Below are positions 25,902 to 35,934 of a stretch of DNA of 64,000 bases, piece after piece. The DNA is from Stenotrophomonas sp. 24(2023) (lineage in GTDB: Bacteria > Pseudomonadota > Gammaproteobacteria > Xanthomonadales > Xanthomonadaceae), in assembly GCF_030913365.1 (NCBI RefSeq), contig NZ_CP133160.1, positions 930,001 to 994,000 of the forward strand, written 5' to 3'. The translations under genes were made by a program, and so were the position numbers. The stretch's first letter is position 1. Each line of letters opens with the position of its first letter. The notes under the pieces are model-generated. The model ran no database searches and had not been told where the DNA came from. It worked only from the letters and a program-made list of their open reading frames with translations.

Positions 25902-27077
25902 TTACGCGCCGCGTGCCGCGAGCGCCGCCACTGCCGGCAGGGTCTTGCCTTCCAGGAATTCCAGGAACGCACCACCGCCGGTGGAGATGTAGCTGACCTG
26001 CTGGGCGATATCGAACTTGTCGACGGCGGCCAGGGTGTCGCCACCACCGGCGATGGAGAAGGCCGGCGAGGTGGCGATCGCGCGGGCGAGCGCTTCGGTG
26101 CCCTTGCTGAAGGCTTCGAATTCAAACACGCCGACCGGGCCATTCCAGACCACGGTACCGGCCTTGGCGATCAGCTGCGCGTACTGCGCGGCGGTCTGCG
26201 GGCCAATATCCAGGATCAGGTCATCCTCGGCCACCGCATCGACCGCCTTCACTTCGGCAACCGCATCGGGCAGGAACTGCTTGGCCACCACCACGTCCAC
26301 CGGCAGCGGGATGTCCGCACCCCGTGCCTTGGCATCGGCGACGATCTTCCGCGCGGTATCCAGCAGGTCCGGTTCGTACAGCGACTTGCCGACGTTGTAG
26401 CCGGCGGCGGCGATGAAGGTGTTGGCGATGCCACCACCGACGATCAGCTGATCGACCTTGCCGACCAGGTTCGCCAGCAGTTCCAGCTTGGTGCTGACCT
26501 TGCTGCCGGCGACGATGGCCAGCAGCGGCTTGGCCGGTGCGTCCAGCGCCTTGGCCAGCGCGTCCAGTTCGGCCATCAGCAGCGGGCCACCGGCCGCGAC
26601 CGGGGCAAAGCGGATGACGCCATGGGTGGACGCCTGCGCGCGGTGCGCGGTGCCGAAGGCATCCATCACGAACACATCGCACAGGGCGGCGTACTTCTTC
26701 GACAGGGCTTCATCGTCCTTGCCCTCGCCGACGTTCATGCGGCAGTTTTCCAGCAGCACGATCGAACCGGCGGCCACGTCCACCCCGTCGACCCAGTCGC
26801 GGACCAGCGGCACTTCGCGCGACAGCAGCGCGGACAGGCGCTGGGCCACCGGGGCCAGCGAATCCTCTTCGGTCCACACGCCTTCCTTCGGGCGGCCCAG
26901 GTGCGAGGTGACCATCACCGCCGCACCCTGTTCCAGCGCGTGCTTGAGCGTGGGCAGCGAGGCCAGGATGCGCTGCTCGGAGGTGATGCGGCCATTCTCG
27001 ATCGGCAAGTTCAGATCCTGGCGGATCAGCACGCGCTTGCCGGAGAGGTCGAGGTCGGTCATGCGGACGATGGACAT
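25902..27077 (-). CDS. pgk: Phosphoglycerate kinase
   Basis: Predicted 391 residues, typical for a bacterial Pgk, which makes ATP from 1,3-bisphosphoglycerate. Motifs: [19 protein letters not shown] with substrate-binding Asp/Asn, [37 protein letters not shown], the nucleotide-side [11 protein letters not shown], and GGGDTLAA with [19 protein letters not shown] at the C-terminus. ATG at 27077 gives the usual start [11 protein letters not shown]; a second Met follows at 27062. The stop abuts the HAD gene start. The 5' side is occupied by the REP array at 27169-27528. Confidence 0.97.
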   Translation of the reverse strand: MSIVRMTDLDLSGKRVLIRQDLNLPIENGRITSEQRILASLPTLKHALEQGAAVMVTSHLGRPKEGVWTEEDSLAPVAQRLSALLSREVPLVRDWVDGVDVAAGSIVLLENCRMNVGEGKDDEALSKKYAALCDVFVMDAFGTAHRAQASTHGVIRFAPVAAGGPLLMAELDALAKALDAPAKPLLAIVAGSKVSTKLELLANLVGKVDQLIVGGGIANTFIAAAGYNVGKSLYEPDLLDTARKIVADAKARGADIPLPVDVVVAKQFLPDAVAEVKAVDAVAEDDLILDIGPQTAAQYAQLIAKAGTVVWNGPVGVFEFEAFSKGTEALARAIATSPAFSIAGGGDTLAAVDKFDIAQQVSYISTGGGAFLEFLEGKTLPAVAALAARGA

Positions 27078-27168
27078 GGGCAACTCTTTGGCTCAGGGAC
27101 GGGAAACCGCGCACGGCGGCAGACGGGCATTGTATCGGGTGCGGCCCGCAGCCGCGCCGCGGCAGAAC

Positions 27169-27528
27169 GTAGATCCACGCCATGCGTGGATGAATCCCGC
27201 CCGGAATCGGGTATTTCGATGATTCAGGGAAAAGCATCCACGCATGGCGTGGATCTACCGGTCATGCCCCCACCAGCAGCACGCCTGTTCCCAGCCGTGA
27301 GGGGTAGATCCACGCCATGCATGGATGCATCCCGATCGGAACCGGGCATTTCGATGGTTCAGGGAAAAGCATCCAAGCATGGCGTGGATCTACCGGTCAG
27401 CCACCTACCAGCAGCACGCCTGTTCCCAGCCGTGAGGGGTAGATCCACGCCATGCGTGGATGAATCCCAGCCAGAATCAGGTATTTCGATCGTTCAGGGG
27501 AAAACATCCACGCATGGCGTGGATCTAC
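27169..27528. repeat. Tandem array of three SMAG-type REP dimers, 135-bp period
   Basis: Three 90-bp inverted REP pairs lie at 27169-27258, 27304-27393 and 27439-27528. Each runs from GTAG to its complement ctac with the stem atccacgc/gcgtggat at both ends. The two 45-bp spacers (27259-27303 and 27394-27438) are also near copies of each other (shared ccagcagcacgcctgttccc), so the array is a 135-bp tandem repeat of about 2.7 units. Dimer 2 has diverged at a few bases (catgcatgg, atccaagcat). The last ctac holds the TAG stop of the DUF3999 gene. The array fills most of the 447-bp gap before pgk. Confidence 0.92.
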
Positions 27529-28907
27529 GGATCGTCTGAAGGCGCAGGCTTCTGCCTCAGCAGGCTCACCGCCAATCCGCCCACCACCAGCACGCCGGCA
27601 CCCAGCAGCGCCCACAGCAACCACGCCTTCCAGTCGCGTGCAGGGCTCAGTGCCGCCTTGCCCGCCAACGGTTCGGGGGCGCCCTCCAGCCGTGCCAGCG
27701 TCGGCTGCCACGCCGGATCATTGCGCTGGCGCAGTTCATCGATCATCACCCCCACCGGCGCATCGGCACGCCGGGCCGTCGCGCTGCCCACCGCCAGCGC
27801 ATACGGGGCGGCGCCCTGGCTGAGGAACACCAGCACTTCGGGCTGGTAGCCCAGGCGCAGGGTCGGTGCGGTCGCGGTTTCGGCCGGCGTGGCCACCAGC
27901 TTCCAGTAGCGGTCACGCGTCGGCACGGCCAGTACCTGCGGTTCGGACTGCGTCGCTGCGCCCTGCGCGTCCTGCTTCAGCTGGTAGGCGATCCACGGTG
28001 CGGTGCGGCGCTGCCACTCCGCGCTGTCGTCATCGCGGCTGTACAGCGTCCACTGCACCAGGCTGTTGTCGGCGGTTTCGACATTGGCGCGGCCGATCGG
28101 GAAACGCCCGTCCAGGGTGAAGGTGTACTCGCCCTTCCCTGCCGCCTGCGGTGGCAGCGACAACCACTCCCACGGCAGCGTGGCCGGGGCCGGCGGCAGT
28201 TCGGCCAGCATGCCCCGCAACGGCGGCAGCGGGGCCGTGCCCTGCGGCAGGATGCGCAGGTAGCGGGCAGCGCCATCCACCTGCAGGCGGCGCTGCAGCA
28301 GGCGCTTGCCCGCACGCTGCAGGTCCACCAGCGGTGCGCTGCCCAGCAGCGGGCGCCAGTGCTGCAGGTCGTCACTGGCATCCACCTGCACCTGCGCCTG
28401 CAACGGCTGCACGCTGTCTTCCCAGTCCAGCACCAGTGCCGCGATGGGCTGCTGGCCCAGTACGCTGGCATCGACCAGCCAGCCACCGGCGGTCGGCGCG
28501 TCCGCGCCCCCGCCCAGCCGCGCTTCGACACGGCGCACGCGGCCATCGGTGTCGCGCTCGGTCAGCAGCTGCAGGTCATTGCGCTGGCGCGCATCCAGCG
28601 GTGGCAGCACGAACCACGGCAGCTCGCGCTGCACCGGCGGCTGCGCCAGCGGCTGGTCCGGCGCCAGCAGCGCCGATGGCAGCGACTGCCCGGCCGCGTT
28701 GAACACCTGCACATCGGCCAGCGCCGGCGACCACGCACGGCGATAGATGTCCGGCTCCAGCACCACCCGGTACGCACCGGACTGCGTGCTGGACAGGATC
28801 AGCGGCCACTGTTCGGCGTACTGCTGGCGGTAGTCGGTGCTCTGCGCACCGGCACTGCCGATCAGGCCCAGGCCGGCCAGCAGCAGGATGCGGCGCCATG
28901 TCTTCAT
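27525..28907 (-). CDS. DUF3999 family protein, signal peptide plus C-terminal membrane anchor
   Basis: Predicted 460 residues. A signal peptide (MKTWRRILLLAGLGLIGSAGAQ) precedes a large periplasmic, beta-rich region (about 24-425) and a single C-terminal helix (WLLWALLGAGVLVVGGLAVSLL), then a short basic tail. DUF3999 proteins have no known function. The start overlaps the DUF2339 stop by 4 bp (ATGA at 28904-28907) with ggagg upstream, so the two are cotranslated and probably act together at the inner membrane/periplasm. The stop codon TAG (27525-27527) is inside the terminal GTAG of a REP element, so the original C-terminus may have been altered by the repeat. Confidence 0.85.
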   Translation of the reverse strand: MKTWRRILLLAGLGLIGSAGAQSTDYRQQYAEQWPLILSSTQSGAYRVVLEPDIYRRAWSPALADVQVFNAAGQSLPSALLAPDQPLAQPPVQRELPWFVLPPLDARQRNDLQLLTERDTDGRVRRVEARLGGGADAPTAGGWLVDASVLGQQPIAALVLDWEDSVQPLQAQVQVDASDDLQHWRPLLGSAPLVDLQRAGKRLLQRRLQVDGAARYLRILPQGTAPLPPLRGMLAELPPAPATLPWEWLSLPPQAAGKGEYTFTLDGRFPIGRANVETADNSLVQWTLYSRDDDSAEWQRRTAPWIAYQLKQDAQGAATQSEPQVLAVPTRDRYWKLVATPAETATAPTLRLGYQPEVLVFLSQGAAPYALAVGSATARRADAPVGVMIDELRQRNDPAWQPTLARLEGAPEPLAGKAALSPARDWKAWLLWALLGAGVLVVGGLAVSLLRQKPAPSDDP

Positions 28908-31579
28908 GCGGTTTCCTCCGTGGCAGCGGCGCGCGGCGGCGCCGGGGCCAGATAGCCCACGACCGTGCACAGCAGGCCGTAGGCGATGAACGATGCGATG
29001 CCCAGCAGGTTGCCCAGGTGCTGGCGATCGATGAGAACCAGTTTGGCCAGCACCACGCCCATCAGCACGGCACCGACCATCCACAGCACGCGCTGGCCAC
29101 GGCGCGAGCCCCATACCCAGGCGATCACGCCCAGCACGCTCCACAGCACCGTCAGGCTGGTCTGGGCCAGGCTGGAATGCCACAGCGTGCCGTTCCAGCT
29201 GACACCACCCCAGTGGTGCACGCCATGCAGGACCATGCTGGTCAGGGCGATGAAGCCGGCCACGGCCAGCAACGGCACGCGCAGGCCCTGCAGCGCGGCC
29301 GGTGCCTGCGCGCTGTACAGCCAGCGCGCGGCCAGCAGCAGGCTGGCCCACTGCGCCAGTTCGGCCGGGTTGAGCAGCGGCAGCCACGGCAGCGGGGCCG
29401 CCCAGCCCGGCAGCCATTGCCCGCCCAGCCATGCCACGCCCAGCAGCGCGAACAGCACGCACTGCAACGGCACGCGGGCACGGTCGAACGCCTCCCCCAG
29501 CGGCCAGCGCAGCCAGGGCCAGCGGCGTACGCTCAGCGCGGCCAGCAGCCACCACGGCAGGGTGACCAGCAGTACGGTCCAGCCCTGCGCCAGGCCCGCC
29601 TGCTCGGCCCCCCACAGGGCCAGCAGCGAGAGCACGGTCGGCCACAGCAGCCACCACAGGAACTGGGCGATGCGGGCCACACCGTCGCCGTGCTGGCGCA
29701 GGCACAGCAGGGTGCGCACGCCCAGCACCGCGAACACCGCCCAGGCCAGCCCGCCGTAACCGGCGAACGGCTGGTGGTGGATCGCGCTCTGCAGCAGCGC
29801 CAGCGGGAACGCCGCGGCCAGCATCAGCAGCGCGGTGACGCCCAGCGCCAGCGCCGGCCAGCGGCGCTGCGCTTCGGCCACCAGCCAGGCCGTCACCGCG
29901 GCCAGGATCAGCACGGCATCCACCTGCGCGCGGCTGTCGATGAAACGCACGATGTCGTGCAGGAAACCGCCCAGCCACCAGGCCATGCCCCACAGGAAAT
30001 ACACCAGCGCGAAGTCGTGCCGCTGGCGCTGCTGGTAGCTCCAGGCCGAGGCCAGGCCCGCCAGGGCCAACAGCAGGGCGCCGATGGCCGTGGGGTTGAG
30101 CAGGAAGCGCAGGTCGCTGGCCCAGTGGTCGCCACCGACCACGAACGCGAAGGCCGCACCGAACTGCAGCAGCGCACCGGCCACCTGGGGCAGCCAGCGC
30201 CGCTGGCGCAGGCCCAGCCAGACCAGGCCGGCCCCTTCCAGCGCGAATACCGCACCGGTGGCGCGTGCCGACAGCGCCAGCGGCACCGCCAGCGTGGCAA
30301 AGCCCACGGCCAGCACCGCGTGCGACTGCGCCAGCACCGTGTAGGCCGGGCGCGCGATGAAGGCACGCGCCAGCAGCGCATACAGCGCCGCCAGACCCAA
30401 CGCGCACAGCGCCAGCGTCATCGGCTGCTCGTGCAGCATGACGGCCTGCAGCGAGAACGCCACCAGCGGCGTGCCGAACACCAGGCTGCCATCGACCAGA
30501 TTGCGGCCACCGGCCGGCAGCCGGCGCGCATAGAACAGCGGAATCAGCAGGTAGAAGGCGAAGAACAGCAGCAGAAACGGCTCGGTGCTGGCGAACTTGT
30601 CGGGCCGGTACTGCAGCACGCCCCAGAACGTCCCGATGCCGAAAGTAAACGCGAAACCAAGCAGGTTCAGCGCGCGCCACGGGCGGAACCAGGCGATGGC
30701 GAACACACCGGCGTTGAGCACTGCGTAATAGCTGAAAAGCCCGACATGGTTGCCGCTGCCGGTGGACAGCCACAGCGGTGCCATGAAACCGGCCAGGATG
30801 CCCAGCACCGCCAGCGTGCGCGAATTCTGCACCACCGCCAGCACGCACAGCCCGGCCACCAGCGCGATGGAGCTGGCGAAGGCGATCCCCGCCGGCAGCA
30901 GATCGAAGCGTTTGAACGCGGCGAACACGGTCAGCAGCAGCACGCCGATCGCACCGCCCTGCAGGGCCAGGGCGAACAGGCGGCGGCGATCACGCTGGGT
31001 CCAGCCGAACACCAGCAGACCCAGCGCCGCCGCGGTGATGCCGGCCAGGCGCAGCTCGATCGGCACCACCAGCCAGCCCTGGTCACTGACGTACTTCAGC
31101 AGCGCGGCAACGCCGGCCAGCAGCACCAGCATGCCGATCTTGACCGGCACGTTGCCCTCGCTGAACCAGCGTTTGACCGCGCCCAGCACGCGCTCGCCCA
31201 GACCCGGCCCGCGCGGTGGCGGCGGTGCCTGCGGCGCAGGGGCGGACGGCGTGGCTGGAAGGGGGGGGGCCTGCACGGCCGACGGCAGCGGCGGCGGCGG
31301 CGCAACCGGCGCCTTCTCGACAGGCGGTGGCTCGACAGGCGGCGGCCTGACCGGCGGCGCCGACGGCTGCCACAGCGCATCGGGTTCGTCCCGGGCCTGC
31401 TCCCGCGCGGCGGCCGGGGCCACCACGGGTCGCGACGCCGGCACCTCCTGCACCTGCGCCAGAGCGGTTTCCAATGCACCCACGCGCCGGCGCAGGCCGG
31501 CAATCATCACCAGCGCGACCACCAGCATCAGCGGGATCGCCAGCACCACCAGCACCACCAGGACGATCAACGCTTCCAT
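28904..31579 (-). CDS. DUF2339 family polytopic membrane protein
   Basis: Predicted 891 residues. One helix at the N-terminus (3-27), a Pro-rich cytosolic or periplasmic linker (about 65-130, rich in PPP and VEPPPVEK), then some two dozen hydrophobic helices to the end. DUF2339 proteins are large, widespread membrane proteins without assigned function; the helix-rich body suggests a transporter, a sensor or a cell-envelope role. The ATG at 31579 has ggaaggcagga before it and leads straight into the first helix. Upstream lies gap; downstream the DUF3999 gene overlaps by 4 bp. The pairing of DUF2339 with DUF3999 recurs in gammaproteobacteria, so a two-protein complex is likely. Confidence 0.88.
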   Translation of the reverse strand: MEALIVLVVLVVLAIPLMLVVALVMIAGLRRRVGALETALAQVQEVPASRPVVAPAAAREQARDEPDALWQPSAPPVRPPPVEPPPVEKAPVAPPPPLPSAVQAPPLPATPSAPAPQAPPPPRGPGLGERVLGAVKRWFSEGNVPVKIGMLVLLAGVAALLKYVSDQGWLVVPIELRLAGITAAALGLLVFGWTQRDRRRLFALALQGGAIGVLLLTVFAAFKRFDLLPAGIAFASSIALVAGLCVLAVVQNSRTLAVLGILAGFMAPLWLSTGSGNHVGLFSYYAVLNAGVFAIAWFRPWRALNLLGFAFTFGIGTFWGVLQYRPDKFASTEPFLLLFFAFYLLIPLFYARRLPAGGRNLVDGSLVFGTPLVAFSLQAVMLHEQPMTLALCALGLAALYALLARAFIARPAYTVLAQSHAVLAVGFATLAVPLALSARATGAVFALEGAGLVWLGLRQRRWLPQVAGALLQFGAAFAFVVGGDHWASDLRFLLNPTAIGALLLALAGLASAWSYQQRQRHDFALVYFLWGMAWWLGGFLHDIVRFIDSRAQVDAVLILAAVTAWLVAEAQRRWPALALGVTALLMLAAAFPLALLQSAIHHQPFAGYGGLAWAVFAVLGVRTLLCLRQHGDGVARIAQFLWWLLWPTVLSLLALWGAEQAGLAQGWTVLLVTLPWWLLAALSVRRWPWLRWPLGEAFDRARVPLQCVLFALLGVAWLGGQWLPGWAAPLPWLPLLNPAELAQWASLLLAARWLYSAQAPAALQGLRVPLLAVAGFIALTSMVLHGVHHWGGVSWNGTLWHSSLAQTSLTVLWSVLGVIAWVWGSRRGQRVLWMVGAVLMGVVLAKLVLIDRQHLGNLLGIASFIAYGLLCTVVGYLAPAPPRAAATEETA

Positions 31580-31665
31580 TCCTGCCTTCCAGAGCGGTCC
31601 CGCAGCCCCGATGGCCGGCGGGCGGACGGCCCATGCTACGACAGCCACAGGCCCTGAAACGACAA

Positions 31666-31684
31666 ACCCCGGCCAGGCCGGGGT
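31666..31684 (-). terminator. Terminator of gap
   Basis: accccgg (31666-31672) pairs with ccggggt (31678-31684). On the minus strand the stem is followed by TTGTCG. It lies 22 bp past the gap stop and ahead of the DUF2339 gene. Confidence 0.65.
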
Positions 31685-31706
31685 CTGTACTGCGACGCGG
31701 GCGCCC

Positions 31707-32762
<1,056 letters not shown>

Positions 32763-32830
32763 TTAGTCTAGCAGGCGCCCTTGGCTACCGCGGGCCAGCG
32801 CCGGCCGGGGCCCGGGCCGGCAGGCGGGAT

Positions 32831-32844
32831 TTGATCCGGATCAA
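32831..32844. promoter_or_regulatory. FNR/Anr-type box upstream of ompW
   Basis: TTGATCCGGATCAA is a perfect match to the CRP/FNR-family consensus TTGAT-N4-ATCAA. It lies 59 bp before the ompW-like start codon. In E. coli, ompW is under FNR control, so oxygen-responsive regulation is likely here too. Confidence 0.75.
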
Positions 32845-32903
32845 AGCGTTAGCGCGGCGTGAGGCCGACACTGGCCCCATTCCACCGCAACGAGATGCCT
32901 CCC

Positions 32904-33533
32904 ATGCGCAAGACCTCCCCCCTGATCCTGGCCGGCCTGGCGGCCGCCCTCTCGCTGGCCGCCGCCCCGGCCATGGCCCAGTCCAAGGGCGACTGGACCG
33001 TCTCGGCCGGCGTGCACCAGGTGGCGCCGAAGTCGAACAACGGCACGCTGGCCAACGGCACGCTGAAGGTCGACATCGACAAGGACATCAAGCCGACCAT
33101 CACCGGCGAATACTTCATCGCCGACAACCTGGGCATCGAGGTGCTGGCCGCGCTGCCGTTCAAGCACGACATCAACATCGCCGGCCTGGGCCGGGTGGGT
33201 AGCACCAAGCACCTGCCGCCGGTGGTGAGCCTTCAGTACCACTTCAACAGCAAGGGCAAGGTCTCGCCGTTCATCGGCGCGGGCGTGAACTACACCACCT
33301 TCTTCAGCGAGAAGACCGACGGCGCACTGGCCGGCAGCAAACTGCAGCTGAAGGATTCGTGGGGCCTGGCCGCGCACGCCGGTGTCGATTTCAAGGTGAG
33401 CGACAAGGGCGCGCTGCGCGTGGACCTGCGCTGGATCGACATCGACAGCACCGTCAAGCTCGATGGCCAGAAGCTGGGCAAGGTCAACATCGATCCGCTG
33501 GCCTACGGCGTGTCCTACGTCTTCGCGTTCTGA
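32904..33533 (+). CDS. ompW: OmpW family outer-membrane protein
   Basis: Predicted 209 residues. A signal peptide (MRKTSPLILAGLAAALSLAAAPAMAQ) precedes an eight-stranded barrel of OmpW type: GDWTVSAGVHQVAPKS, TITGEYFIADNLGIEVLAALPFKHDI, LPPVVSLQYHFNSKGKVSPFIGAGVNYTTF, and C-terminal YGVSYVFAF ending in Phe. OmpW makes a narrow hydrophobic channel for small apolar compounds and is linked to oxidative and anaerobic responses. An FNR-like box lies upstream. ATG at 32904 is used; an ATG at 32895 is an alternative. Followed by a strong terminator. Confidence 0.9.
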   Translation: MRKTSPLILAGLAAALSLAAAPAMAQSKGDWTVSAGVHQVAPKSNNGTLANGTLKVDIDKDIKPTITGEYFIADNLGIEVLAALPFKHDINIAGLGRVGSTKHLPPVVSLQYHFNSKGKVSPFIGAGVNYTTFFSEKTDGALAGSKLQLKDSWGLAAHAGVDFKVSDKGALRVDLRWIDIDSTVKLDGQKLGKVNIDPLAYGVSYVFAF

Positions 33534-33595
33534 GCCGCAAGGGCGCACGGGCACGGCACCGGCGCCCTTCCCCGGCGATACCCTCGCAGCATGTT

Positions 33596-33626
33596 TGCCC
33601 CGGTGTGTGTGCCGGGGCATTTTTTC
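33596..33626 (+). terminator. Rho-independent terminator of ompW
   Basis: tgccccgg (33596-33603) pairs with ccggggca (33612-33619), 8-nt loop, followed by six T (33620-33625). It lies 62 bp after the stop. Confidence 0.92.
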
Positions 33627-33703
33627 TGTCACCGCGGCAGCCCGCGGGCGCGCGGCCACTGCCGGTGGCGCCACCTGCAACCCCGCCCGGCTAGAATGGC
33701 CGG

Positions 33704-34528
33704 ATGAAATCCCTTCACGCTCTCTTCCTGGCCGCTGCCCTGGCACCGGCCCTGCTCTCCCTGTCCGCTCCCGCCCACGCCTGGGGCGCGCAAGGCCATC
33801 GCCTTGTCGCCGACGTGGCCGAACCGCGCCTGACCCCGGCCGCGCGTGCGGAAGTGAACCGCCTGCTGGCACTGGAACCCGGCGCAACGCTGTCCAGCAT
33901 CGCGCCGTGGGCCGACCAGCTGCGCGCCAAGGATCCCGGCCTGGGCCGCCGCTCGGCGCGCTGGCATTACGTCAACATCGCCGAAGACGGCTGCCGCTAT
34001 GAACCGGCCACGCACTGCAACGGCGGCAACTGCATCGTCGAAGCACTGAAGGCGCAGACCACCGTGCTGGGCGATGCCAGCCAGCCCGATGCCGTGCGCC
34101 TGCAGGCGCTGAAGTTCGTCGTGCACCTGGTCGGCGACATCCACCAGCCGATGCATGCCGGCTACGGCCACGACAAGGGCGGCAACGACGTGCAGGTGCA
34201 GTACAACGGCCGCGGCACCAACCTGCATTCGGTGTGGGACAGCGGCATGCTCAACACCCGCAAGCTGGACGATGCCGGCTACCTGCCGGTGCTGCAGGCC
34301 CTGCCGGCACCGAAGCTGGGCCGTGCCGACCTGCAGCGCGATCCGCAGCGCTGGGCCGAAGCCAGCTGCCGCATTGCCGTTAAACAGGGGGTTTACCCGG
34401 ACGGGCGTAAGCTCGGTGACGAGTACACCGGGCGCTACCGCCCCGTGGCCGAGAGTGAACTGCGCCTGGCCGGCGAACGCCTGGCGCAGCTGTTGAACAC
34501 CGTGCTGGTGGCCAACGCTCGCGGCTGA
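33704..34528 (+). CDS. S1/P1-type nuclease, secreted
   Basis: Predicted 274 residues. A signal peptide ends at PAHA, so the mature protein starts with Trp27, which is the hallmark of the S1/P1 family: the N-terminal amino group and carbonyl bind zinc. Further ligands: His32 in GHRLVADV, a His in RWHYVN, the pair in HLVGDIHQPMH, and GGNDVQV/LHSVWD late in the protein. These trinuclear-zinc enzymes cleave single-stranded nucleic acids and 3'-nucleotides and are periplasmic or secreted. Disulfides are expected (CRYEPATHCNGGNC). The stop overlaps a possible ATG of the next gene (TGATG), so the two are probably cotranscribed. Confidence 0.92.
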   Translation: MKSLHALFLAAALAPALLSLSAPAHAWGAQGHRLVADVAEPRLTPAARAEVNRLLALEPGATLSSIAPWADQLRAKDPGLGRRSARWHYVNIAEDGCRYEPATHCNGGNCIVEALKAQTTVLGDASQPDAVRLQALKFVVHLVGDIHQPMHAGYGHDKGGNDVQVQYNGRGTNLHSVWDSGMLNTRKLDDAGYLPVLQALPAPKLGRADLQRDPQRWAEASCRIAVKQGVYPDGRKLGDEYTGRYRPVAESELRLAGERLAQLLNTVLVANARG

Positions 34529-34545
34529 TGCCGAGGAACACCGTC

Positions 34546-35346
34546 ATGCGCGTGCAGGTCCAGTCGTTTTTCCACCACGACAGCAATACCTTCAGCTACC
34601 TGGTCAGCGACCCGGCCAGCGGTGAAGCGGCGCTGATCGACCCGGTGCTGGACTACGACCCCGATACCGATGCCACCAGCGATGCACCGGTGCGCCCGGT
34701 ACTGGCCGTGATCGAACAGCAGGACCTGCAGCTGCGCTGGCTGCTGGAAACCCACGCCCATGCCGACCATGTGTCGGCGGGGCGCTGGCTGAAGCAGCGC
34801 TTCCCGCAGGCCACGCTGGCCATCGGCGAAGGCATCCGCGCGGTGCAGGCCACGTTCGCACCGCGCTACCATCTCGACCTGCCGGCAGACGGCAGCCCGT
34901 TCGACCGTCTGTTCACCGACGGCGAAACCTTCGCGCTGGGTACGCTGCAGGCACGCATCATCGCCGTGCCCGGGCACACCAGCGACAGCATCGCCTACCT
35001 GATCGACGACGCCCTGTTCACCGGCGATTCGCTGTTCATGCCCGACGGCGGCACCGCGCGCTGCGACTTCCCCGGGGGGGATGCGGCGCAGCTGTACCGT
35101 TCGATCCAGCGCCTGCTGGCCCTGCCTGATGCCACACGCGTGTTCGTCTGCCACGATTACGGCCCCGGTGGCCGCGCGTTCGCCAACCAGACCACCATCG
35201 GCGAGCAGCGCGCGCGCAACATCCATGTCCATGACGGCGTGGACGAGGCCGGCTTCGTTGCCGTGCGCGAAGCACGCGATGCCACGCTGGCCGAGCCGAA
35301 GCTGATGCAGCCAGCGGTGAAAGCCAATCTCCAGGGCGGGGCATGA
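34546..35346 (+). CDS. Metallo-beta-lactamase-fold hydrolase, persulfide-dioxygenase-like
   Basis: Predicted 266 residues. The metal motif is THAHADH (His70, His72, Asp74, His75), with later GHT, GDSLF and CHDYG ligands. The short length and the sequence LETHAHADHVSAGRWL with GGTARCDFPGGD put it in the ETHE1/Blh group, single-iron enzymes that oxidise glutathione persulfide to sulfite. The ATG at 34546 has gaggaa upstream; the ATG at 34528 overlaps the nuclease stop and would add six residues. ETHE1-type enzymes act in sulfide detoxification; glyoxalase II-like hydrolysis is the main alternative. Confidence 0.85.
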   Translation: MRVQVQSFFHHDSNTFSYLVSDPASGEAALIDPVLDYDPDTDATSDAPVRPVLAVIEQQDLQLRWLLETHAHADHVSAGRWLKQRFPQATLAIGEGIRAVQATFAPRYHLDLPADGSPFDRLFTDGETFALGTLQARIIAVPGHTSDSIAYLIDDALFTGDSLFMPDGGTARCDFPGGDAAQLYRSIQRLLALPDATRVFVCHDYGPGGRAFANQTTIGEQRARNIHVHDGVDEAGFVAVREARDATLAEPKLMQPAVKANLQGGA

Positions 35347-35370
35347 GCCACCCCCGCGCAGGGCCGGGAC

Positions 35371-35934
35371 CTACCGGCCCTGCGTGCGCACCGTCTGCTG
35401 CCCGTGCACGATCTCGAACGTAAAGGCATACAGCAGGCTCACCGCCACCGGCTCGACACGTTCAGCACCGTCACAGTCACCACGGTCGGGCGGTCGCGGG
35501 CCCGCGCCGAAGTGGCAGACCGCCGCCGGCGAGAACTGCCATTGCGCCACCGCGGCCTGCGCCGCCTGCAGCAGCGGGGCGTTTTCCACGGCATTGCCCG
35601 GCAGGCATTCGGCGCGATCGGCCAACGGCAGGCTGCGTTCCACCCGGCCATCGGCATTGACCACCACCTGCAGGCAGACCGTGGTGGGCGCCAGTTCGCG
35701 GCGTGGGTCGCGTTCGCCCACCACCGGATCCGGTGCCACGTGCAGCTGCGGCATGCGGTAGCCCTCGCTGGCCGCCAGTTGATAGGCCTGCACCTGCCCG
35801 CTCCCTCCGCCTGCCGGCTGCGCGTTCAAGCGCTGGTGACCCACGTTTTCCGAGCGGGTATCCACCGTGGTCAACTGCCCGGGGCCGGCGCATCCGGCCA
35901 GCACCAGCAGCGGCAGCAACCGGCAGGTGCGCAT
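35371..35934 (-). CDS. Lipoprotein with TonB_C-like domain
   Basis: Predicted 187 residues. The signal peptide ends in the lipobox LVLAGC (Cys15-16 region), so the protein should be lipid-anchored. The second half, from CLQVVVNADGRVERSLPLADR to AAQAAVAQWQFSPAAV, looks like the C-terminal domain of TonB (strand-helix-strand and the WxFxP pattern). It lacks the membrane anchor and proline-rich linker of a true TonB. The start overlaps the end of the M56 gene by one base. It is the third gene of the BlaI-M56 operon and may be an output or ligand-sensing protein of it; that is inference. Confidence 0.72.
   Translation of the reverse strand: MRTCRLLPLLVLAGCAGPGQLTTVDTRSENVGHQRLNAQPAGGGSGQVQAYQLAASEGYRMPQLHVAPDPVVGERDPRRELAPTTVCLQVVVNADGRVERSLPLADRAECLPGNAVENAPLLQAAQAAVAQWQFSPAAVCHFGAGPRPPDRGDCDGAERVEPVAVSLLYAFTFEIVHGQQTVRTQGR

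Noticed and set aside
27169..27528. CRISPR-like array
   Set aside because: Three units only, 90-bp internally palindromic repeats with near-identical spacers and no cas genes; it is a REP-dimer tandem repeat.
28898..31657. 919-codon plus-strand frame opposite DUF2339
   Set aside because: Mirror of a helix-rich gene; Gln/Arg-rich with no similarity to a family.
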